Below, one piece after another: positions 1 to 4,643 of a stretch of 13,586 bases of DNA. The number at the start of each line of letters is the position of its first letter. Within the stretch, counting starts at the first letter, position 1. The notes below the pieces were generated by a model. That model made no database searches. It saw nothing but the letters and a program-made list of their open reading frames with translations, and was not told where the DNA came from. The DNA lies in the NCBI GenBank assembly GCA_012841465.1, contig DUUS01000039.1:1-13586 (forward strand), in the 5' to 3' direction. A program made the position numbers and the translations under genes. Origin of the DNA: Mollicutes bacterium (lineage in GTDB: Bacteria; Bacillota_I; Bacilli_A; RF39; UBA660).

Positions 1-2
1 AA

Positions 3-503
3 GTCAGGCTACTTCGATTATTAATATCTATTTTTGCTATTATATTCGGTATGGTAAATATTTATAAATACATAAAAGAAACTAATCAAGAAGTTGGCTG
101 TGATGTAACTAAGGAAAAACATAAAGGAAAAATAATTAAGTGGATTAAGAAAATAACAAATGAAAAAAAATTTATCATAGCCGTCTTAGGAATTATGGTT
201 TTAGCAATATTGGTTAATATTTTAGAATTATTATGTTCGCTGGGATTGCCCGTTGTCTTTACTCAAGTACTAGCTCTTAACGATCTTAATGCAGTTCAAT
301 ATGGATTTTATCTAGGTTTATATATATTGTTTTTCTTATTAGATGATATTTTAATTTTTGCAATTGCTATGAAAACTTTAACCATAAAAGGAATATCTAA
401 TAAGTATACAAAATATTCACATCTCATAGGTGGAATAATAATGTTAGCAATCGGATTACTTATGGTTTTAAAACCAGAATGGCTGATGTTTAATTTTAAT
501 TAA
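3..503 (+). CDS. CcdA/DsbD-like membrane thiol:disulfide reductase (5' truncated)
   Basis: The reading frame is open from base 3, so the gene begins before the window; the ATG at 51 is internal. About 166 residues remain, with four likely membrane segments: one at the truncated N-terminus, then FIIAVLGIMVLAILVNILEL, GFYLGLYILFFLLDDILIFA and IGGIIMLAIGLLMVL. The motif ELLCSLGLP, a cysteine in a membrane helix followed by Gly and Pro, resembles the second redox-cysteine helix of CcdA/DsbD-type electron carriers. In that family, two membrane cysteines carry reducing equivalents from cytoplasmic thioredoxin to an extracytoplasmic partner. The partner cysteine would be in the missing part. The next gene encodes a membrane-anchored CPHC thioredoxin-fold protein, the expected partner, which strengthens the call. 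A basic soluble loop lies between the first and second visible helices. The exact substrate is unknown. Confidence 0.65.
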   Translation, partial: VRLLRLLISIFAIIFGMVNIYKYIKETNQEVGCDVTKEKHKGKIIKWIKKITNEKKFIIAVLGIMVLAILVNILELLCSLGLPVVFTQVLALNDLNAVQYGFYLGLYILFFLLDDILIFAIAMKTLTIKGISNKYTKYSHLIGGIIMLAIGLLMVLKPEWLMFNFN

Positions 504-520
504 TTGAAATTATATTATTA

Positions 521-574
521 ATGATTCTTGGTTTTCTATTTATCTTAAAATATAGAAAGGCACGTGAATTTTAA
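521..574 (+). CDS. possible 17-residue membrane peptide between ccdA-like and thioredoxin genes
   Basis: A short frame runs from ATG 521 to a TAA whose last base is the first base of the next gene's ATG (TAATG). The peptide is MILGFLFILKYRKAREF: a hydrophobic stretch followed by a basic tail. The frame is open back to base 500, so an ATT start at 503, touching the stop of the previous gene, is also possible. No clear Shine-Dalgarno site is seen. It could be a small membrane subunit, a coupling ORF that feeds ribosomes to the thioredoxin gene, or chance in AT-rich DNA. Confidence 0.2.
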   Translation: MILGFLFILKYRKAREF

Positions 575-1029
575 TGAAGAAAAAATTTATCATCGTTTTA
601 ATTACAATTAGTTTAATTGCTTTTGTAATTATTACATCATTTAATGAAACAACCTATAACGAAAGTAAAAAAAGTGGAATTAATCGAAATTCTAAAATAG
701 AAGATATTGTTTTTGATGATAATAAAGTTAATATTTATTTCTTTTGGGGAAATGGTTGTCCACATTGTGAAGATCAATTTCAATTTTTTGAAAGAATAAA
801 TGATGAGTATAGTAAATACTACAATTTATATTGTTTTGAAGTTTGGTATAACGATTCTAATGTTTACTTAATGGAAAAATTACTTGATAAATTAGAAGTA
901 AAAGTAACCGGAATTCCCATTACAATAATTGGCGAAAAACATTTTAGCGGGTTTGGAAGTTCAATGGAAGAAGATTTTAAAAAAGCAATTATAGAACAAC
1001 ACAATAATAATTTTGATGTATATAGATAA
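574..1029 (+). CDS. membrane-anchored thioredoxin-like protein with CPHC active site
   Basis: The 151-residue protein has a lysine-rich N-terminus and a hydrophobic segment at about residues 5-21, acting as signal anchor, so the rest should lie outside the membrane. The thioredoxin fold is shown by IYFFWGNGCPHCEDQ, with active-site Cys62 and Cys65 in a CPHC motif, and by the cis-proline motif GIPITIIG (Pro115) facing the active site. CPHC is typical of DsbA/thiol-oxidoreductase branches. The upstream gene is a CcdA-like electron carrier, so this protein probably receives reductant from it and reduces or isomerises extracytoplasmic disulfides. AGAAAGG at 554-560 is the only upstream Shine-Dalgarno-like site and is somewhat distant, so coupling through the TAATG overlap at 572-576 may matter. 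The fold is clear, while the client proteins are unknown. Confidence 0.8.
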   Translation: MKKKFIIVLITISLIAFVIITSFNETTYNESKKSGINRNSKIEDIVFDDNKVNIYFFWGNGCPHCEDQFQFFERINDEYSKYYNLYCFEVWYNDSNVYLMEKLLDKLEVKVTGIPITIIGEKHFSGFGSSMEEDFKKAIIEQHNNNFDVYR

Positions 1030-1171
1030 AAAATTATATTTACAATCCATGGAAGGAAGTCCGGTTAACACTTTAGAGATTAAAACATTAATTCAAAATA
1101 ACTTAATAGATAACATTAGTTTAGAATCTTATTTTAAAGGAGTAGAAGCGTCATATTATTATGAAGTGTAA
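1016..1171 (+). CDS. possible 51-residue ORF or gene remnant, function unknown
   Basis: An ATG at 1016 inside the last codons of the thioredoxin gene opens a frame to TAA at 1169-1171, with a second ATG at 1049. The peptide is mixed polar and hydrophobic with no motif I recognise. No Shine-Dalgarno site precedes either ATG. The frame ends just before the operon terminator, so it would be co-transcribed. It may be a real small last gene, the remnant of a longer one, or a chance frame. I cannot assign a function. Confidence 0.2.
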   Translation: MYIDKKLYLQSMEGSPVNTLEIKTLIQNNLIDNISLESYFKGVEASYYYEV

Positions 1172-1184
1172 ATTTCAAACATTT

Positions 1185-1207
1185 AAAAGTGATATTTCAC
1201 TTTTTTT
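1185..1207 (+). terminator. intrinsic terminator after the thiol-redox genes
   Basis: AAAAGTGA at 1185-1192 pairs with TCACTTTT at 1197-1204 around a four-base loop (TATT), followed by further Ts to 1207. It ends the plus-strand operon that enters from the left edge. Confidence 0.75.
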
Positions 1208-1219
1208 ACTAAAGAACAT

Positions 1220-1321
1220 TTAATTATCATCACTTCTTATTTCGTATCGATCTAAGTAGTCTAGTGATCCTATTATCTTTTGATTTTCTAATATTTTAAA
1301 AACTTTAGTTTTTATAGACAT
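1220..1321 (-). CDS. possible 33-residue small protein, function unknown
   Basis: On the minus strand an ATG at 1321-1319 opens 33 codons ending with TAA at 1222-1220. AGGT stands five bases before the ATG on that strand, a plausible Shine-Dalgarno site. The peptide reads MSIKTKVFKILENQKIIGSL at its start, continues with DYLDRY and is rich in charged and helical residues. The frame lies between two convergently or divergently placed plus-strand elements: the terminator at 1185-1207, and the promoter of the next plus-strand gene, which overlaps its start. No family is recognised, and the length is within reach of chance in AT-rich DNA. Confidence 0.25.
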   Translation of the reverse strand: MSIKTKVFKILENQKIIGSLDYLDRYEIRSDDN

Positions 1322-1343
1322 AAATGACCTGTTTTGGTACAAT
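1315..1343 (+). promoter_or_regulatory. promoter of the RelA/SpoT-domain gene
   Basis: TAGACA at 1315-1320 and TACAAT at 1338-1343 are separated by 17 bases, a good sigma-A type promoter. Transcription would start near 1350, leaving only about 17 bases before the TTG start at 1367, and these include the AAGGTGAT Shine-Dalgarno site. Confidence 0.7.
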
Positions 1344-1366
1344 AACTTCAAAGCAAGGTGATTAAA

Positions 1367-1804
1367 TTGGATGAAAGAAAAGTTGTTCAAGAAATAAGAA
1401 ACAATGGTATTAAAAAACTACCTAAATTGCTTAATTTAATTTATGATAATTTAGATATTGAAAACATCTTATGGTTTAAATTTAGAATAAAAACAGTTGA
1501 TAGTTATTTATCTAGAAGAGAAAGACTTAAATGTAAAATAGATGAGGTTGATGATCTTTTAGGTTTTTGCGTTGTAGTAAGAACATTAGATGAATGCTAC
1601 GACATATTAAAGCAAGTTAAAAATATAAAAGATATTAACATAAATATACTAAGAGATTATATTAAAGAACCATGTGGAGTAAATGAGTACCAAGCAATTC
1701 ATGTTAAATTTAAATGGGAAGATTGCTATGGGGAAATACAAATTAAAACCAAGGAAATGTATTATAAAACGGAAAACACCTATCATTTATATAAAAAGAA
1801 TTGA
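1367..1804 (+). CDS. minimal RelA/SpoT-domain protein, probable small alarmone synthetase
   Basis: The protein resembles the (p)ppGpp synthetase (RelA/SpoT) nucleotidyltransferase domain. I use the TTG at 1367 because AAGGTGAT at 1355-1362 is its Shine-Dalgarno site; the GTG at 1358 lies inside that site. The 145 residues carry the family landmarks: RIKTVDS (Arg40, Lys42, Ser46), VDDLLGF (Asp63), NEYQAIH (Tyr108, His112) and GEIQIKT (Glu123). From memory, their spacing follows the catalytic set Arg241/Lys243/Ser247/Asp264/Tyr308/Glu323 of the streptococcal Rel enzyme with a one-residue shift, so the active site looks intact. There is no hydrolase domain, and the C-terminal helices that tetramerise RelP/RelQ (about 210 residues) are missing. 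It could make alarmones, modify tRNA as some toxic small synthetases do, or bind nucleotides only. It has its own promoter, and no evident antitoxin lies on the same strand. Confidence 0.75.
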   Translation: MDERKVVQEIRNNGIKKLPKLLNLIYDNLDIENILWFKFRIKTVDSYLSRRERLKCKIDEVDDLLGFCVVVRTLDECYDILKQVKNIKDININILRDYIKEPCGVNEYQAIHVKFKWEDCYGEIQIKTKEMYYKTENTYHLYKKN

Positions 1805-1829
1805 AGTTAAAGAATTAATGATATATAAT
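1801..1829 (+). promoter_or_regulatory. promoter of the zinc-ribbon gene
   Basis: TTGAAG at 1801-1806, overlapping the stop codon of the upstream gene, and TATAAT at 1824-1829 are spaced by 17 bases. The predicted start near 1836 leaves a leader of about 12 bases before ATG 1848, beginning at the AGGTGA Shine-Dalgarno site itself. Confidence 0.6.
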
Positions 1830-1847
1830 TTATATAGGTGAATAATA

Positions 1848-2093
1848 ATGAATATATGTCAAAGTTGTGGTATTGAATTAATCGAAGAAGTACGTGGTAC
1901 TAATGTAGATGAATCTTTATCTAGTGATTATTGTATTTTCTGTTATGAAAACGGAAATTTTACTGAAGAATTAACATTAGAACAAGCAGCAATAAACGTT
2001 GCTCAAAATAGTAATATTCCTGGAGTTACTCCAGATGAAGCTTATGTTTTTGCTAAAAGGCATCTTGCTAAATTAAAAAGATGGAAAATTTAA
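1848..2093 (+). CDS. small zinc-ribbon protein
   Basis: The 81-residue protein starts with a four-cysteine zinc ribbon: Cys4-x2-Cys7 (CQSC) and Cys29-x2-Cys32 (CIFC), with the intervening GTNVDESLSSDYC and the following YENGNFT. This matches the 'putative zinc ribbon' type (GTN-D-S-YC-YCY-NG-F pattern) found alone or fused to other domains in Bacillota. The rest is a helical tail with TPDEAYVFAKRHLAKLKRWK, basic at the end. The family binds zinc and has no settled function that I know. AGGTGA at 1836-1841 is the Shine-Dalgarno site. The last bases overlap the end of the convergent minus-strand gene by four bases, and no terminator hairpin is visible between the two. Confidence 0.75.
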   Translation: MNICQSCGIELIEEVRGTNVDESLSSDYCIFCYENGNFTEELTLEQAAINVAQNSNIPGVTPDEAYVFAKRHLAKLKRWKI

Positions 2094-2527
2094 ATTAATA
2101 AATAATCTAAAAATAACTTTTGTGATTTTTTAATACAGTTTTTTATATTGCATAAACATTTATAATTAATAATATAAATTCCATTATAGGGAATTTTTTT
2201 ATTTTTATCTTCTTTTATTTTTAAACCTCTTTCATTAGAACACTCTATTAATTTATTTAACTTAGAATTATTACCAAAATATAAAAGATCAAAACAATTA
2301 CATTTACTTTGTTTAACACTTATATAAAATAATTCTTTTACTAATAAATTATTAATTAAATAATTTAAAGAAATAATATTATTCTCATAATCATTATCTA
2401 AAATAATTAAATAAAAGTCTTGAAAAAAGTAAGTACATTTATAAATATTACTGCATATTAATTCGCATTTGCATTTTTCAAATATATATTTAGAGTATTT
2501 ATAATCATAAATTACAAGTCCAGTCAC
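2090..2527 (-). CDS. cysteine-rich orphan protein, function unknown
   Basis: A GTG start at 2527-2525 on the minus strand is preceded by AGGTGAT three bases away, the same start signal as confirmed genes in this window. The 145-residue product has ten cysteines, including three Cys-x-Cys pairs (19/21, 76/78, 124/126) and Cys131, and is rich in Ile, Tyr, Asn and Lys. There is no signal peptide or convincing membrane segment. The cysteine pairs suggest metal binding or a redox role, but I recognise no family. It is divergent from the split-barrel gene at 2601, sharing the 2528-2600 spacer, and convergent with the zinc-ribbon gene, overlapping it by four bases. No competing frame of similar length exists here. 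It may be a lineage-specific gene. Confidence 0.5.
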   Translation of the reverse strand: MTGLVIYDYKYSKYIFEKCKCELICSNIYKCTYFFQDFYLIILDNDYENNIISLNYLINNLLVKELFYISVKQSKCNCFDLLYFGNNSKLNKLIECSNERGLKIKEDKNKKIPYNGIYIINYKCLCNIKNCIKKSQKLFLDYLLI

Positions 2528-2600
2528 ACTATCACCTAGTTTAGTGCATGCAAAATAACTATAAAATGTTCATACAACATATGCTTAAACAGGTGATAAT

Positions 2601-2972
2601 GTGGATAATTATATATTTATAAAAATGAGTAACGAAGATATTATAAATTGTTTAGACAAATGTACTATATGTATAATCGGTACATGCGATAATAATCTTT
2701 CTTATATGACACCGGTGTTTTTTGATTATTATAAAAATAATAATGCTATAACTTTTATAATTGAAAGTAAAAATACTGGAAGAAAAATTAAAAATATTGC
2801 CAGTAACGAATATGTATCTATTTTTATTCAATATAATGATCATAATTCTTATCAAACCATCTTTTCTGAAGGAAAAGCCAGTCTTATAAATTATGAAAAT
2901 TATGAAAAAAGCAACATGTTAACTATTGAGATAAATGTAAACAAAATAGAAGGTCGCATATATTACAAGTAA
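2601..2972 (+). CDS. pyridoxamine 5'-phosphate oxidase-like flavin split-barrel protein
   Basis: The start is the GTG at 2601 with AGGTGAT at 2591-2597; the ATG at 2599 is in another frame and stops quickly. The 123-residue protein shows the FMN-binding split-barrel pattern: CTICIIGTCDNNLSYMTPVFF (strand with the Thr-Pro-Val element), ITFIIESKNTGRKIKNI (phosphate-binding S/T-x-x-G-R-K segment), NEYVSIFIQ, SEGKASL, and a C-terminal NKIEGRIYY that resembles the closing 'I-x-G-R' of NimA-type proteins. The group includes FMN-dependent reductases and nitroimidazole-resistance (NimA) relatives. The family's C-terminal part is short here. The substrate cannot be read from the sequence. A possible -10 box upstream (TATGCT at 2580-2585 or TATAAA at 2560-2565) is not convincing. 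Confidence 0.7.
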   Translation: MDNYIFIKMSNEDIINCLDKCTICIIGTCDNNLSYMTPVFFDYYKNNNAITFIIESKNTGRKIKNIASNEYVSIFIQYNDHNSYQTIFSEGKASLINYENYEKSNMLTIEINVNKIEGRIYYK

Positions 2973-2996
2973 ATAGTGCAAAATAAAAAGAATATG

Positions 2997-3005
2997 TGGT
3001 ATAAT
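2997..3005 (+). promoter_or_regulatory. extended -10 promoter of the 3022-4618 operon
   Basis: TGGTATAAT at 2997-3005 is a perfect TATAAT with the extended TGn element. The -35 region (about 2977-2982, TGCAAA) is weak, as is usual for extended -10 promoters. Transcription near 3012 would leave about 10 bases before GTG 3022. Confidence 0.7.
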
Positions 3006-3021
3006 CGGTTTGGTGATGAAT

Positions 3022-3228
3022 GTGAATAGTAAAAAACAAATAGCCTTACTTAAGGAAGTAAGAGAAATTATTAATGAACTTGGTGGTATTGATGAAACAC
3101 TTCTACATAAAATTGGCATTACACTTTATGAATGTGAAAATCCAACTGTAGATACAGTTAATAGACTAAGAAACTATTTAGAAGAAAAACAAGAAAAAGA
3201 AATAGAAAGGCTAGACTTTAATCTATAG
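3022..3228 (+). CDS. small helical protein, function unknown
   Basis: I place the start at GTG 3022 because GGTGAT at 3012-3017 would be its Shine-Dalgarno site and the promoter at 2997-3005 should start RNA near 3012. The in-frame TTG at 3010, GTG at 3013 and ATG at 3016 are then too early. The product is 68 residues, predicted mostly helical, with a charged C-terminus (YLEEKQEKEIERLD) that may form a coiled coil. I recognise no domain. It is the first gene of an operon: its stop TAG at 3226-3228 overlaps the AGGTG that serves the acyltransferase gene starting at 3237. This suggests translational coupling and perhaps a functional link. Confidence 0.6.
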   Translation: MNSKKQIALLKEVREIINELGGIDETLLHKIGITLYECENPTVDTVNRLRNYLEEKQEKEIERLDFNL

Positions 3229-3236
3229 GTGTTTTC

Positions 3237-4088
3237 ATGAGAAATAGACGAGATGGTAAACGAGTTACCAATATAAGCGGAATGCACAGTTTGCTTCCGC
3301 ATTTTAAGCCTTCAAGGGCAGATTCGGATGTATATATAAATCATAAGTTAGATGTTACTGAGCTAGTTAAATATTATGAAAAACTAAAGAAAAATGAAGA
3401 GACAAAACATATTACTTATTTTCATTTGTTTTGTGCAGCAATGGGCATGACTGTATATAATAGACCTCTGCTTAATAGGTTTGTTATTAATAAAAAATAT
3501 TATGATCGAAACGACGTTACAATATCTTTTGTTGCTAAAAAGGAATTTACTGACACAGCAGAAGAAAATTTATCAGTAATAAAAATAAATGAGGAAGATG
3601 ATTTAAATGAAATTGCTAATAAAATATCTTCAGTTGTAAAAGAAATAAGAAGCAAAAAAAACAACTTAACCGATGATTTTATTAATAATATTGGAAAACT
3701 TCCAAAGTTAATTAAAGCATTAATTGTCGGACTAGTTAAATTTGGTGATAACCATGATTTACTTCCAAAGTCATTAACAGCTAATTCAATCTATCATTCA
3801 ACAGTCTTAGTATCAAATTTAGGAAGTTTAGGTTGTGGAGCAATCTATCATAACTTAACTGACTTTGGAACAAACTCTATATTAATTACTATTGGTGAAA
3901 TAAAAGATGAAGCAGTAGTCATTAATGGTAAGGTAGAGGTTAGAAAAGTATGTGAGCTTGGTGCTAATTTAGATGAAAGAATTGCTGATGGGTTTTATTT
4001 TATTAAGTCGATTCAATTACTAGAACATATCTTAAATAATCCCAGCTTACTAGAGAAAAAAAGTAATACCAAAATAAACTTAAAATGA
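3237..4088 (+). CDS. stand-alone E2-type (2-oxo acid dehydrogenase) acyltransferase-fold protein
   Basis: The 283-residue protein matches the catalytic domain of lipoate acyltransferases (chloramphenicol acetyltransferase fold) but has no lipoyl domain and no E1/E3-binding domain. Landmarks are the N-terminal RADSDVYINHKLDVTELVKY, the TYFHLFCAAMG helix, VLVSNLGSLGCGAIYHNL followed by FGTNSILITIGE, and LDERIADGFYF at 245-255. The last is the place of the E2 active-site motif DHRxxDG; here the catalytic histidine is Glu247 while Asp251-Gly252 remain. As far as I recall, DERIADG is typical of a subfamily in gut Bacillota annotated as E2 acyltransferase, so this is a family trait rather than decay. 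No E1 or E3 gene is nearby, so a role in a dehydrogenase complex is unlikely. AGGTG at 3227-3231 drives translation, and its stop overlaps the next start (ATGA). Confidence 0.75.
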   Translation: MRNRRDGKRVTNISGMHSLLPHFKPSRADSDVYINHKLDVTELVKYYEKLKKNEETKHITYFHLFCAAMGMTVYNRPLLNRFVINKKYYDRNDVTISFVAKKEFTDTAEENLSVIKINEEDDLNEIANKISSVVKEIRSKKNNLTDDFINNIGKLPKLIKALIVGLVKFGDNHDLLPKSLTANSIYHSTVLVSNLGSLGCGAIYHNLTDFGTNSILITIGEIKDEAVVINGKVEVRKVCELGANLDERIADGFYFIKSIQLLEHILNNPSLLEKKSNTKINLK

Positions 4089-4618
4089 AAAAAATTTATA
4101 TAATAGCTACCAATACAGGAACATACTTTTCAAAGGTATTAAGATTCGTTACAAGAGAAAAATATGTACATGTCAGTATTGCTCTTGATGAAAAATTTAA
4201 TAAAGTATATTCATTCGGAAGAAAGAAAATCAACTGGATCCTTCCAGCTGGTTTTGTTGAAGAAGACTTAAATAAAATAACTGCAATCTTTAAAGATTCA
4301 ATATCACAAGTATATGAACTTAATATTACTAATAAACAATATTATAATTTAAAAAAAATAATAAAAAAAGACTTTATTAGAGAATCATTTAAATACAAAT
4401 ATAATATAAGAGGTCTTCCAATGATTCAATTTAATAAAGTATACCAAAGAAAATATCATTATGTCTGTAGTCAGTTTTGTGGTAAATTACTAAGTGATGC
4501 AGATATATATGACTTTAAAAAAGACTACTCATTAATAAAGCCAAAAGATATATTTAATATGAAAGGTTTAAAATTAATATATGAAGGTAAAACTATTGAT
4601 TTTATAAAAAAATTATAA
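4085..4618 (+). CDS. YiiX-like permuted NlpC/P60 (papain-like) cysteine hydrolase
   Basis: The 177-residue protein has the circularly permuted papain-like order: the catalytic histidine comes first in KYVHVSIALD (His29) and the cysteine later in HYVCSQFCGKLL (Cys128, followed by Ser-Gln-Phe). Between them lie VYSFGRKK and a helix-rich linker, and the end YEGKTIDFI is typical of the bacterial group. There is no signal peptide, so it should be cytoplasmic. Relatives of this fold cleave amide or ester bonds, and their natural substrates are mostly unknown. The ATG overlaps the stop of the acyltransferase gene (ATGA at 4085-4088), a strong sign of coupled expression. A terminator begins at its stop codon. 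Confidence 0.7.
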   Translation: MKKIYIIATNTGTYFSKVLRFVTREKYVHVSIALDEKFNKVYSFGRKKINWILPAGFVEEDLNKITAIFKDSISQVYELNITNKQYYNLKKIIKKDFIRESFKYKYNIRGLPMIQFNKVYQRKYHYVCSQFCGKLLSDADIYDFKKDYSLIKPKDIFNMKGLKLIYEGKTIDFIKKL

Positions 4619-4643
4619 CGAGATGCAAACGCATCTCGTTTTT
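4618..4643. terminator. bidirectional intrinsic terminator
   Basis: ACGAGATGC at 4618-4626 and GCATCTCGT at 4631-4639 form a perfect 9-bp stem with loop AAAC. On the plus strand it is followed by TTTT, ending the 3022-4618 operon. On the minus strand it follows the phosphoketolase stop (4644-4642) and leads into TATAATTTTTT, so it can end that transcript too. Confidence 0.85.

Noticed and set aside
1358..1366. GTG start for the RelA/SpoT-domain gene
   Set aside because: This GTG is part of the AAGGTGAT Shine-Dalgarno site that serves the TTG at 1367.
3010..3021. TTG 3010 or ATG 3016 as start of the small operon-leading gene
   Set aside because: The -10 box at 3000-3005 puts the RNA start near 3012, and GGTGAT at 3012-3017 fits GTG 3022.
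3237..4088. Inactivation of the E2-like enzyme by His-to-Glu change
   Set aside because: The DERIADG form appears to be the norm in this gut Bacillota subfamily, so it is not a strain-specific defect.
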